Shown here: positions 24,747 to 32,937 of the stretch, one piece after another
Position numbering within the stretch: the stretch's first letter is position 1
Layout of the letters: every line of letters starts with the position of its first letter
Source of the DNA: Chloroflexi bacterium UBA6077
GTDB taxonomy: Bacteria; Chloroflexota; UBA6077
DNA length: 64,000 nucleotides
Direction: 5' to 3'
NCBI GenBank assembly: GCA_002436065.1
Contig: DIXP01000105.1
Coordinates: forward strand, 26,471-90,470
Position numbers and translations under genes: made by a program
Notes under the pieces: model-generated
What the model saw: only the letters and a program-made list of their open reading frames with translations
Database searches by the model: none
What the model was told of the DNA's origin: nothing

Positions 24747-26129
24747 TTATCTGATCTCCATCTGGTCGTGCTTACACAGCTCACGAGCCACCCGCTGGCC
24801 AATCTCCACGGCGAAGTTGGTGCCGCGGTCCCACGGGTAGACCTGGCTCATGCTGGCCCAGAAGAGGCCGGGGAGTGGCGTCGCCAGGGCCGGCACGTTG
24901 CGAGAGTGGTTCACGGGGACGATGGGCTGGGCGTAGAGCTCCCGGTGCAGCCAGGAAGCCCGCACCCAGGAGGGGTCGAACTCCGGGTTCACCCGCTTCA
25001 GCGCTGGGAGGAAGCGCTGGAGAAGCTCTTCGTGGGTCAGCTGGAAGTACTCGTGAGAGGGCTCCAGGTAGTCGCCACAGTAGACTAGGTGGTCGCCGCC
25101 ATAGTGCTTCGAGTCCAAGTAGTTGGTGTGCTCCACCAGCGCCAGGAAGGGGAACTCGTCCTTGGGCATGTTCATCCAGTAGACACCCTCAGTGAGGCGC
25201 CGGCGCAGGGCGATGGTCATCACCACGGCTCCCAAGGAATCGAGCTTCTGAACCTGGCCCAGGTAGTCACCAGGCAACTGGGGCACCAACCGCTTCAGCA
25301 GCGCGGGGGAGCCGGTGGAGACGACGGCATCGTACTCCTCTGTTTTCTGCGCCGATGGGTCCGATGTCAGCGCAGCTGTGACCTGCCATCTCCCGCCCGG
25401 CAGCTCAGCCAGGGCCGATATGGGGGTGTGAAGCTCCACCTGAACGCCCTCTTGCCGCACGTGGGCCAGCAGGGCATCGACGAAGCCCTGGAAGCCGCCC
25501 TCGAAGTAGCCCAACAGGAAGCTGCGGGTCTTCAGCCGCGCCCAGAACCAGGCCATGTTCACCTGGTCGGCGTAGGGTCCGAATTTGCCCTCCAGCAGGG
25601 GATACACGAATTTCCGGTAAACGGTCTCGCCCATCCAGCGGCGCGACCACTCGGCGGCGGTCGACCTCTCCAGCGGGCGCCAGTCCCGCGCCAGGTACTT
25701 CAGGTAGGCCGAAACCACCCCCATACGAATGCGATCCACGAAGGGCAGGCCCGGGTAGGAAACGACGGACAAGGCCGTGGCAACCATGGCGGGAACCGGA
25801 ACGCTGCCGAAGGGAAGCCGCAGGGACTCCAACCCGCCCTGAAGGGTATGCGGCTGGCCGCTCCACCACTGCGCCGTGATCTGCCGTCCGAAGAACAGCT
25901 TGTCCCCGTAACCGATCTCCTCCACGAGGCCACGAATGGCGCTGTCGGTGGTAAACAGGTGGTGGTAGAAGCGCTCCAGCGGCCACTCCCACCCCTCGTC
26001 CCGGAAGCCGGACGCCAATCCGCCGGCCTGGGCTGCCGCCTCATACACCGTCACCGAGTAGCCAGCCTTGGCCAGCTCGTGGGCCGCCGTGAGCCCTGCT
26101 ATCCCAGCGCCTAGAATTGCTACCCTCAC
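24747..26129 (-). CDS. NAD(P)/FAD-dependent oxidoreductase, amine-oxidase/protoporphyrinogen-oxidase-like
   Basis: A 460-aa flavoprotein. The N-terminal dinucleotide fold VAILGAGIAGLTAAHELAKA and E30-type acidic strand end (VTVYEAAAQAGG) bind FAD; the C-terminal GLFWASMSQVYPWDRGTNFA is the second FAD motif typical of this amine-oxidase-like group. The motif WPLERFYHHLF near residue 50 is typical of the uncharacterised members found in Chloroflexota and Actinobacteria. The stop lies 8 bp from the convergent stop of the PEP-synthase-like gene. Physiological substrate unknown; a role in polyprenyl or sugar metabolism is possible. Confidence 0.85.
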   Translation of the reverse strand: MRVAILGAGIAGLTAAHELAKAGYSVTVYEAAAQAGGLASGFRDEGWEWPLERFYHHLFTTDSAIRGLVEEIGYGDKLFFGRQITAQWWSGQPHTLQGGLESLRLPFGSVPVPAMVATALSVVSYPGLPFVDRIRMGVVSAYLKYLARDWRPLERSTAAEWSRRWMGETVYRKFVYPLLEGKFGPYADQVNMAWFWARLKTRSFLLGYFEGGFQGFVDALLAHVRQEGVQVELHTPISALAELPGGRWQVTAALTSDPSAQKTEEYDAVVSTGSPALLKRLVPQLPGDYLGQVQKLDSLGAVVMTIALRRRLTEGVYWMNMPKDEFPFLALVEHTNYLDSKHYGGDHLVYCGDYLEPSHEYFQLTHEELLQRFLPALKRVNPEFDPSWVRASWLHRELYAQPIVPVNHSRNVPALATPLPGLFWASMSQVYPWDRGTNFAVEIGQRVARELCKHDQMEIR

Positions 26130-26172
26130 AAGTCACCTCGGTTCCATCGATCAGTCGTAGGGGACGTCGCCC

Positions 26173-27225
26173 TCAACAGCCCCGTAGGTTCAGGTCTCGA
26201 CCGCAGGCGCGGCACCGTCCTCCAGACGCAACACCCACCATCTCCGCCCGGAAGCCGGATCGTCTGATGGCCAGCTTGCCACAGCCGGGGCAGGTGGTGT
26301 CCTCCGCGCCATCGCTCGCTATGTTCCCGCTATACACGAAGCGCAACCCCAACTCCAACGCCATCTTCCGAGCCGAATGGATAGTAGCCACGGATGTGGG
26401 CGGGATGTGGTTCATCTCCGCATGAGGAAAGAAACGAGTGACATGCCATGGCGTTTCGGGCCCCAGGGCATCCAGGATCCACTGGGCGATGCCCCTGAGC
26501 TGCTCCGGGGAGTCGTTGACGGTAGGCACCACGTTGGTCACTACCTCGACGTGCATGCCCCAGTACTGCTTCGCCCTCTCCGCGACACTCAGAATGCCCT
26601 CGGTCTTCGTTATGCCCGAAAGGCTGCGGTACGGTTCGTCCCCGAAGCCCTTTATGTCCACTCGGTAGGCGTCCAGGTAGGGGCCGATGGCGTCCAGAGC
26701 CGCCTCGGTCATGTAGCCGTTGGTCACGTAGGCGGTGTAGAGACCCGCCTCCTTGGCCAGGCGCGCCGTATCCAGGGTGTATTCCAGCCAGATGCCCGGC
26801 TCGTTGTAGGTCCAGGATATCCCCGCGCAGCGGTGATCACGGGCCAGTTCGACCGTCTCCTCTGGCGTAAGCCGCTGTCCGCGCTCGGAGAAGCCGCCCG
26901 CTGTCCAGCCGTCCTTGGAGGGACGAGCATAGGAGATCTGCCAGTTCTGACAGTGCTTGCAGTGGAAGTTGCAGCCCCAGCTACCGAGAGACAGCACTTG
27001 GGTAGTGGGATAGAAGTGGAACAGCGGCTTCTTCTCGATCGGGTCGACGTTGAGCGATGAGACCTCGCCATAGATGAGGGTGTAGAGAACGCCATCCTCG
27101 TTCATCCGGGTACCACACACCCCCAGCTTGCCCTGCTGGAGGCTGCACTCCCACTGGCACACGTGGCACCGAACGGCGCCACCCTCCAATCGATCGTACA
27201 GCATCGCCTCGTGCTTCACGGTCAA
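26173..27225 (-). CDS. amrS: AmmeMemoRadiSam-system radical SAM enzyme
   Basis: A 350-aa radical SAM protein. The [4Fe-4S] motif is CNFHCKHC (CX3CX2C). It is preceded by the Cys block CHVCQWECSLQQGKLGVCGT and followed at the C-terminus by a zinc-ribbon-like CPGCGK...CRACGR, the layout of AmrS (TIGR04337 type). Glycyl-radical-enzyme activases share the core but not these flanks. The TTG at 27225 is preferred because it overlaps the stop of the regulator gene by 4 bp (TTGA) and GGGAG lies upstream; ATG 27204 is an alternative. The AmmeCR1 and Memo partners are not in the window. Confidence 0.85.
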   Translation of the reverse strand: MTVKHEAMLYDRLEGGAVRCHVCQWECSLQQGKLGVCGTRMNEDGVLYTLIYGEVSSLNVDPIEKKPLFHFYPTTQVLSLGSWGCNFHCKHCQNWQISYARPSKDGWTAGGFSERGQRLTPEETVELARDHRCAGISWTYNEPGIWLEYTLDTARLAKEAGLYTAYVTNGYMTEAALDAIGPYLDAYRVDIKGFGDEPYRSLSGITKTEGILSVAERAKQYWGMHVEVVTNVVPTVNDSPEQLRGIAQWILDALGPETPWHVTRFFPHAEMNHIPPTSVATIHSARKMALELGLRFVYSGNIASDGAEDTTCPGCGKLAIRRSGFRAEMVGVASGGRCRACGRDLNLRGC

Positions 27226-27860
27226 CCCTGCTCTCCCGACGAGACGAAGAAGCTACAGCGGCTCGCCCCGTCCAGGATACACTCCCTGCGACTCACATCG
27301 ACGCCCAGCACCTCGCCCAGGAGGATATCGTCTATGAAGCACACGTCCCGATTGCGCTGGGCGATCCGAAAAAAGAGGCAGTTGCACTGGTGGATCAGGT
27401 ACCCCCCCTCAGCCCTCTCCCAGGAGGCAAAGGCGCCTATCTCATCCAGGATCTCCCCCACCCGGCAAACCCGCTGCTCCAAAGAGTCCTCGGGGAGACC
27501 GACCAGCAGCGGAGCCGCCATACTCCGCGCGGCCCTCTCGAGGATCGTTCGGGTATCCGCGGGAGCCGCCTGCTGCCCAACAGCCTCCAGGATCTTCTCC
27601 GCGAGGAGGTCGTAGCGCTTGGGGAAGAGGTCCTCGGCCTTGGGAGTCAGGGCGTAAACCAGTGCGGGCCTGCCGGGCTTGTGGCGCACCGTGCTCCTTT
27701 GCACGTAACCATCGCGGTCCAGTACCACGAGGTGGAGGCGCACACCCATCAGGGTCATGTTGAGAGCCCTGGCCAGTTCGTCTACAGTGGCCCGTCCCCG
27801 TCTCTTCAGGAGCTGGAGGATCTCCCATCGGGTAGGCTGCATCGGCATCTCCTTTTCCAA
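27222..27860 (-). CDS. SufR-like winged-helix regulator with C-terminal cysteine cluster
   Basis: A 212-aa ArsR/DeoR-type regulator. Residues 8-70 form the winged helix (EILQLLKRRGRATVDELARA, then VLDRDGYVQRSTV). The C-terminal part carries HQCNCLFF, RDVCFID, RRECILDG and SRCSFFV, a Cys spacing like that of SufR and related Fe-S sensing repressors. It overlaps the radical SAM gene by 4 bp, so the two are one transcription unit. A ligand-binding [4Fe-4S] cluster is inference from the cysteines and the family. Confidence 0.8.
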   Translation of the reverse strand: MEKEMPMQPTRWEILQLLKRRGRATVDELARALNMTLMGVRLHLVVLDRDGYVQRSTVRHKPGRPALVYALTPKAEDLFPKRYDLLAEKILEAVGQQAAPADTRTILERAARSMAAPLLVGLPEDSLEQRVCRVGEILDEIGAFASWERAEGGYLIHQCNCLFFRIAQRNRDVCFIDDILLGEVLGVDVSRRECILDGASRCSFFVSSGEQG

Positions 27861-28206
27861 CTACACCGTCCCCTTCGAAGCGAACAGGCAGCACCACTCG
27901 TCGGCTCTGCCGAACCGCCCCTGGATGATACCACATCACCCCAGCTGCGCACAGTAGAGATAGTCAGTATAGCCTTATCCTTTCCATTGTAGCCGCCATT
28001 TATGTAATTATGTTAAGCGATTGCGCAACGCCTGCCGGAGGGATAGAATCCAAAGCAGTGCGCCTGCATGAGCAGGTACTGGGTTTGGGTGGATTCCCTC
28101 TCCCTATGGGTGAGGGCTGAAACATTCCTCACCGACGAACCCTCACCCCAGCCCTCTCCCATAGGGAGAGGGAGTAGTACCCACAGCCCAAAGGAGGGTA
28201 ACAGTA
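27861..28206. other. Intergenic region between divergent SufR-like and mrp genes
   Basis: 346 bases with no credible gene. Contains possible - strand -10 boxes (TATACT, complement of 27966-27971; TACAAT, complement of 27986-27991), the self-complementary TTGCGCAA (28021-28028), an A/T-rich stretch at 27990-28020 and the long hairpin at 28095-28173. Confidence 0.6.
28095..28173. repeat. 79-bp imperfect hairpin repeat upstream of mrp
   Basis: TCCCTCTCCCTATGGG (28095-28110) is complementary to 28158-28173, and after one mismatch GAGGGCTG (28112-28119) pairs with 28149-28156. It resembles dispersed palindromic repeats of high-GC genomes and may also fold in the mrp leader. Confidence 0.7.
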
Positions 28207-29325
28207 GTGTCGGGTAACAAGGCCGTCAGCAGAGACGACGTGCTCAAGGCCCTTGGAACGGTGCAGGACCCCGAGCTGCACCGAGACCTGGTGAGCCTTG
28301 GCATGGTAGAGGACGTTCAGATCGACGGCTCCACCGTGAGCTTCGCCGTCGTTCTCACCACGCCAGCCTGCCCATTGAAGAGGCAGATAGAGCAGGCAGC
28401 ACGGGAAGCTGTCATGTCCGTCCCGGGCGTCGAGAGGGTGGAGATCAAGATTAGCTCGCGAGTAAAGGCCAATCGGTCCAAGATCAAAGAGGGAATCCCT
28501 GGCGTTTGCCACGTCGTCGCCGTCGGCAGCGGCAAGGGCGGCGTGGGCAAGTCCACGGTTTCGGTGGGCATCGCCCTGGCGCTGGCCGAGTCCGGTGCCA
28601 GGGTAGGCCTGCTGGATGCGGATATCTGGGGCCCCAACATCCCTCAGATGCTCGGCGTGGACGAGCCGCCGCGAGCCGAGGACAAGAAGCTGATACCAGC
28701 CGAAGGTCAGGGGATCAAGATGATCTCCATGGACTTCTTCGTTAACGACCAGACTCCGGTCATCTGGCGAGGTCCGATGGTCGGAAAGATGGTGGAGCAG
28801 TTCCTCAACGACGTGGACTGGGGAGAGCTGGATTACCTGGTGGTGGACCTGCCTCCCGGCACCGGTGACGCATCCCTGAGCCTGGCGCAGGCGATCCCCT
28901 TGACCGGCCTCGTGGTGGTAGCGACCCCGCAGGGGGTGGCGCTGGCCGATGCGGCGAAGGCCATCGCAATGTTCCAGCGATTGGAGGTCCCCATCCTGGG
29001 GATCGTGGAGAACATGAGCTACTTCCTCTGTCCGCACTGCGACGAGAGGACGGACATCTTCGGCCACGGCGGCGCCAAGGAGATGTCCGAGGAGCTCGAA
29101 CTCCCCTTCCTGGGAGAGATCCCCCTGGACCCAGTGATCCGGGCAGGCGGCGATGTGGGGAAACCGGTCCTGGTGATCGACCCCGAGTCTTCCCTATCTC
29201 AAGCATTCAGGGATATAGCCGGTCGACTGGCAGGGAGGATCAGCATGGAAGATCTCCGGGAAGAGTCCGAGGAGCGGGATGAGGAGGGCGGCCTGGAGTT
29301 CATCACCTCAGGCGGAAGCCAGTAG
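28207..29325 (+). CDS. mrp: Mrp/ApbC family Fe-S cluster carrier ATPase
   Basis: A 372-aa protein with an N-terminal MIP18/DUF59 domain (residues 8-85, LTTPACPLKRQIEQAAREAV) and a P-loop ATPase domain with the deviant Walker A GSGKGGVGKST near residue 109. The cluster-bridging cysteines are in FLCPHCDER near 277. Mrp/NBP35 proteins hold a [4Fe-4S] cluster at the dimer interface and pass it to apoproteins. GTG start at 28207, AAAGGAGG 8 bases upstream. It lies beside Fe-S and thiol-redox genes, which fits its role. Confidence 0.93.
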   Translation: MSGNKAVSRDDVLKALGTVQDPELHRDLVSLGMVEDVQIDGSTVSFAVVLTTPACPLKRQIEQAAREAVMSVPGVERVEIKISSRVKANRSKIKEGIPGVCHVVAVGSGKGGVGKSTVSVGIALALAESGARVGLLDADIWGPNIPQMLGVDEPPRAEDKKLIPAEGQGIKMISMDFFVNDQTPVIWRGPMVGKMVEQFLNDVDWGELDYLVVDLPPGTGDASLSLAQAIPLTGLVVVATPQGVALADAAKAIAMFQRLEVPILGIVENMSYFLCPHCDERTDIFGHGGAKEMSEELELPFLGEIPLDPVIRAGGDVGKPVLVIDPESSLSQAFRDIAGRLAGRISMEDLREESEERDEEGGLEFITSGGSQ

Positions 29326-29340
29326 CCCTCAGCTAACAAC

Positions 29341-29483
29341 AGTCAGCTATCAGCTATCAGCATCAATAGAGGCATAGCACGTGCTATGCCTCTATTGTGT
29401 TCTGGAACGTCAATCTGCTGGCCAATCAGCCGATGCAACGTTCCTTTGCGCTAAGAGCGACAGACAGGAGCTGATAGCTGACT
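29341..29483. repeat. 143-bp MITE-like inverted-repeat element between mrp and trxB
   Basis: AGTCAGCTATCAGCT (29341-29355) is the exact complement of 29469-29483. The middle holds a perfect 34-bp palindrome (29364-29397). The CAGCTATCAGC words recur inside the LuxR gene at 6921-7010. No coding capacity. Confidence 0.7.
29364..29397. terminator. 34-bp perfect palindrome, probable mrp terminator
   Basis: CAATAGAGGCATAGCAC followed directly by its complement. A very stable hairpin 39 bases after the mrp stop; the sequence after it (TGTTCTGG) is only weakly T-rich. Confidence 0.6.
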
Positions 29484-29518
29484 GCTGATTGCTTGCTGCT
29501 GGGAGAGGTTACAGTGTA

Positions 29519-30460
29519 ATGGAAGAATACGACGTGGTGATCGTTGGGGGCGGCCCTGCGGGGCTGACGGCTGGGCTGTACTCGGCTCGTGCCAAGATGA
29601 AGTCCATCTTGATCGAGAAGAAAGCCCTGGGAGGACAGCTGCTCAACACCGAGTGGATAGAGGACTACCCTGGTTTCGAGCGCATCAAGGGCATCGAGCT
29701 GGCTCAACGCATGGAACAGCAGGTACGCCAGTTGGGTCTCCAGATCGAGGCCGATGGCGTGAAGTGCATCAAACGCCGAGGTCTCCTGAAGCTTGTTCAG
29801 ATGGAGAGCGGCAACGAGTTTCTGACCAAGACCGCGATCGTCACCGCCGGCGGAGAGCCGAGGAAGCTGGAGGTGCCGGGCGAAGAGGAGTTCACGGGTA
29901 GGGGAGTGTCCTACTGCGCCATCTGCGACGGCGCCTTCTTCCAGGGCCAGGAGATCGCGGTGGTGGGTGGAGGCGACGCCGCCATGGAGGAGGCATTGTT
30001 CCTCACCCGATTCGCCAGCAAGGTACACATCCTCCACCGCCGAGCCGCGTTCAGGGCCCAGTCGCTGCTGCTGGATAGGGTGAGGGGGAATCCCAAGGTC
30101 CAGATCCATCGGAACACCACGGTGGAGTCGATCCACGGCGCCGACGCTGTGGACTACATCGCTCTGCGGCGAGATAGCCGCGAGGAGAGGCTGGAGGTGA
30201 GCGGGCTCTTCGTCTTCGTCGGCTTCATCCCCAACACCGACCTCTTCTGTGGCCATGTGGATCGCGACGAGTACGGTTACGTCACCACCGACTCCAACAT
30301 GGCCACCTCTGTGAGGGGGATCTACGCGGCTGGGGACATCAGGTCTCAGATCACCCACCAGATCACCACCGCCGTGGGCGATGGCACCACGGCCGCCATT
30401 GCAGCGCAGCGCTATATCGAGCACATGCCCGAACGGTTGGAAGTCGCCTGGTCGGCGTAA
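29519..30460 (+). CDS. trxB: Thioredoxin-disulfide reductase
   Basis: A 313-aa FAD enzyme that transfers NADPH electrons to thioredoxin. FAD motif VIVGGGPAGLTAGLYSARAK at the N-terminus, redox-active CAIC near residue 136, NADPH motif VVGGGDAAMEEALFLTRFA, and the C-terminal FAD block GIYAAGDIRSQITHQITTAV. ATG 29519 follows GGGAGAGG; the frame is open a little further upstream. Length normal for low-molecular-weight TrxB. Confidence 0.93.
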   Translation: MEEYDVVIVGGGPAGLTAGLYSARAKMKSILIEKKALGGQLLNTEWIEDYPGFERIKGIELAQRMEQQVRQLGLQIEADGVKCIKRRGLLKLVQMESGNEFLTKTAIVTAGGEPRKLEVPGEEEFTGRGVSYCAICDGAFFQGQEIAVVGGGDAAMEEALFLTRFASKVHILHRRAAFRAQSLLLDRVRGNPKVQIHRNTTVESIHGADAVDYIALRRDSREERLEVSGLFVFVGFIPNTDLFCGHVDRDEYGYVTTDSNMATSVRGIYAAGDIRSQITHQITTAVGDGTTAAIAAQRYIEHMPERLEVAWSA

Positions 30461-30470
30461 CCACACAGGC

Positions 30471-30510
30471 GCGGGCGCGGGTAGACCAGTCCCCGTACTC
30501 CCGCGCCCGC
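30471..30510. terminator. GC-rich hairpin after trxB
   Basis: GCGGGCGCGGG (30471-30481) pairs with CCCGCGCCCGC (30500-30510), 18-base loop, 10 bases after the trxB stop. No T-run. Confidence 0.55.
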
Positions 30511-30518
30511 GTGTCCGG

Positions 30519-30557
30519 TTCTCGGCCCTTGACAAGGGCCGAGAACGTTCCTATGGT
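30519..30557 (+). promoter_or_regulatory. gntR promoter with -35 box inside a palindrome
   Basis: TTCTCGGCCCTT-GAC-AAGGGCCGAGAA (30519-30545) is a perfect 12-bp inverted repeat. TTGACA at 30529-30534 sits at its centre and is followed after 17 bp by TATGGT (30552-30557). Either an operator over the -35 box or a second trxB hairpin. Confidence 0.6.
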
Positions 30558-30635
30558 GAAGACGGCAGCACCTTCCATCCTGCATCCAAGAAGAGGTCTT
30601 CTAATGCCCATTACCTGCCCGGCGAGCACACAGTC

Positions 30636-31337
30636 TTGAATGGATCACCTCGCCCCCTCGGTCCGCCCTCAGATCACGGCAGCCTGACGGAGAGAGTCTA
30701 CAAGCGACTCGCCGCCGACATCATCGAAGGCAGACTCCCGCCAGGGAGCCAGCTGCTGGAGACTACACTCGCCAAGGAGCTGGGCGTCAGCCGGACACCG
30801 GTGAGAGAAGCTCTGAGGGTGCTGATCAGCGAGGGCCTGGCAGTAGCCACCGCGGGTGGCGTGGTCGTAACGGAACTGACGGTGAAGGCCGTTCGAGAGC
30901 TGTTCGAGGCAGAGGAGATGCTGGACGGCCTGGCATGCCGGCTGGCAGCCCAGCGAGGCAGCGAGGAGCAGACGGCCAAGCTGGAAAAGATCATGCTCGA
31001 GGAAGAGGATGCAGCCGCCCACGGTGACTGCCTCAGGCTCATGAATGCTGACAAGCAGCTACACGAGCACATTGCCCTGATGGCCGACAACCAGACGCTG
31101 CTGCGCTTCACCCACCACGTTGTTTCGCTACTGGGACGAACGAGGCCGATCTCGGCCCATGTCCCTGGCCGCCTCATGACGATCGCCCGCGAGAACCGCC
31201 AGGTAGTGGATGCGATCAAGCGACACGATGGCGAGGAGGCGGAGAAGTCCGTCAGGGAGCACGTGCGCTCCGCCGAGCGCGTGGTCATCTCGATCCTCGA
31301 AAACGTTGTCGTTCCCTTCAAAGGGGAGCCGTTCTAG
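30636..31337 (+). CDS. GntR family regulator, FCD (FadR-type) subclass
   Basis: A 233-aa regulator. Winged HTH at the N-terminus (RLPPGSQLLETTLAKELGVS, then RTPVREALRVLISEGL), helical FCD domain behind it with metal/ligand residues in KQLHEHIALMADN and REHVRSAERVV. A full-length paralog of the regulator at 40786, sharing the unusual end VVPFKGEPF/VVPFKGERF. The start is uncertain: TTG 30636 gives a normal length and follows the promoter at 30529; no ATG is in frame nearby. Probably controls the TctC-mttB-TRAP region downstream. Confidence 0.85.
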   Translation: MNGSPRPLGPPSDHGSLTERVYKRLAADIIEGRLPPGSQLLETTLAKELGVSRTPVREALRVLISEGLAVATAGGVVVTELTVKAVRELFEAEEMLDGLACRLAAQRGSEEQTAKLEKIMLEEEDAAAHGDCLRLMNADKQLHEHIALMADNQTLLRFTHHVVSLLGRTRPISAHVPGRLMTIARENRQVVDAIKRHDGEEAEKSVREHVRSAERVVISILENVVVPFKGEPF

Positions 31338-31638
31338 ACGAGTGATCACAAGCAATGCGAAATCTGGGGACACACCAAACTCTGCCATAGGGTTACCTCT
31401 CCGGCCCCTCTACGGAACCAGTGCCTCCTCAGTCAATTCGATATACCACAGACATTATTTCCCCTCTAGATTTGTCGTCTAGACGACAGAATCCCGCGGG
31501 ATCCAGCCTTACAATCCCTCAAAGGCGGTTTTGCACGCATCGCCCCTGTCCGCCTCTCAGTAACGACGCGAATGAGACAGCCCTGTCTTGCTCCCGTTCG
31601 TGGTTGCACAGTGCTGATTCGCAAGGAGGAATTTCAAG
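31338..31638. other. Intergenic region before the first tctC-like gene
   Basis: 301 bases with no gene. Holds the palindrome at 31473-31488, a possible -10 box TACAAT (31510-31515) without a clear -35, and the Shine-Dalgarno AAGGAGGA of the next gene. Confidence 0.6.
31473..31488. promoter_or_regulatory. Perfect palindrome, candidate GntR operator
   Basis: TGTCGTCTAGACGACA is fully self-complementary and lies between the gntR gene and the first tctC-like gene. FCD-type GntR proteins bind short palindromes of this size. Confidence 0.55.
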
Positions 31639-32769
31639 ATGGCCAACTCGCATCTCCGCGTATCCCGCTCGCTCGCCATCGGGCTGGTCTCCGCCGTCGC
31701 AACATTCGCCGTCCTGGCATGCTCCTCGCCGGCGCCTGCGCCAACACCGACCGCCGCCAGTAAGCCGGCCGCGGCTCCGGCCCAGCCGACAACCGCTCCG
31801 GCCCAGCCGACGGCGGCGGCCGCTGCTGCGACGAAGCCTGCCGCTCAGCCGACGACCGCGGCCGCCCCGAAGAGCGACTTCCCCAACAAGCCGATCACCT
31901 ACGTCGTTCCATGGCCCGCCGGTGGAGCAATGGACCTCGGAGCCCGCCTACTCGCAGCCTCTCTGGAGACAGTGCTGGGACAGCAGGTACAGGTAGTGAA
32001 CAAGGCTGGCGCCACAGGTCAGTCAGGTCTCACCGACTTCGTGAAGAGCGCCAAGCCGGATGGCTACACCCTCGTCGCGATCAATTCCCCCAGCCTGGAA
32101 CCAACATACCTTGATCCGGAGCGGCAGGCAATCTACAAGCGGACCAGCTTCGCCCCCGTGGCAGGTCAGGTTATCGATCCCAACGTCTACTTCGTCAAGA
32201 CCGATAGCCCTTACAAGACCATGGCGGACCTGGTCAAGGCCGCGAAGGACAAGCCTGAGGGCATCGCCACCTCCGACACCGGCCTGATGAGCGACGACCA
32301 CATCTCGGTACTGCTATTCCAGCAGAAGACCGGTATCAAGCTGGCGATGTCCCACTTCGAGGGCAGCGCCCCTGCGCAGGCTGCCGTGCTCGGTGGTCAT
32401 GTGGCGATGATGATAGGCAACATCGGCGACGCGATGTCCCACTACAAGTCCGGCAACGCCCGCGTCCTGGGGATTGCGGCGGCCGAGCGTCACCCGATGC
32501 TGCCAGACGTTCCGACTCTCAAGGAACAGGGAATCGACCTGCAGACGGCCGTCATCAGGGGAACGTGCGCCCAGGCGGGTACCCCTGTCGAGATCATCAA
32601 GCAACTCGAGGCCGCGCACAAGAAGGTGGACGAGATGCCGGCCTACAGGGAGAAGATGTCCAACTCCGGTCTGCCGTACCGGTTCATGGGCACCGATGAG
32701 TACGACAAGTTCCTCCAGTCTGAGGAGAAGCGCATCGGGGAGTTGATGCCGCTCCTGAAGCAGCAGTAG
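31639..32769 (+). CDS. TctC/Bug-family solute-binding lipoprotein (copy 1)
   Basis: A 376-aa extracytoplasmic binding protein for carboxylates. Signal peptide with lipobox FAVLAC (lipid-modified Cys28), an Ala/Pro/Thr/Gln linker to about residue 78, then the Bug domain starting SDFPNKPITYVVPWPAGGAM. Family motifs NKAGATGQSGLTDFVKSAKP and KPDGYTLV are present. AAGGAGGAATTTCAAG precedes the ATG. There is no membrane subunit beside it; the next genes are mttB and a dehydrogenase. It is the most diverged of the five copies here. Confidence 0.92.
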   Translation: MANSHLRVSRSLAIGLVSAVATFAVLACSSPAPAPTPTAASKPAAAPAQPTTAPAQPTAAAAAATKPAAQPTTAAAPKSDFPNKPITYVVPWPAGGAMDLGARLLAASLETVLGQQVQVVNKAGATGQSGLTDFVKSAKPDGYTLVAINSPSLEPTYLDPERQAIYKRTSFAPVAGQVIDPNVYFVKTDSPYKTMADLVKAAKDKPEGIATSDTGLMSDDHISVLLFQQKTGIKLAMSHFEGSAPAQAAVLGGHVAMMIGNIGDAMSHYKSGNARVLGIAAAERHPMLPDVPTLKEQGIDLQTAVIRGTCAQAGTPVEIIKQLEAAHKKVDEMPAYREKMSNSGLPYRFMGTDEYDKFLQSEEKRIGELMPLLKQQ

Positions 32770-32805
32770 TCCCAACATCCCGATAGCATCACGAATATGG
32801 TGGGG

Positions 32806-32826
32806 GGGTGGGTTTGAGACCCACCC
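32806..32826. terminator. 8-bp hairpin after the first tctC-like gene
   Basis: GGGTGGGT-TTGAG-ACCCACCC. It would let the binding protein be made in excess over the genes downstream. Confidence 0.5.
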
Positions 32827-32937
32827 TCTGCCGTTGTGGACAGACGGGGCGGGTGCTTGATTGCTATCGCCGTGGTCACACGGCCAGTGGGATAGGGAGT
32901 GCTTCCCTAAGATTCTAAGAGACGGGTAAGGCTAAGG

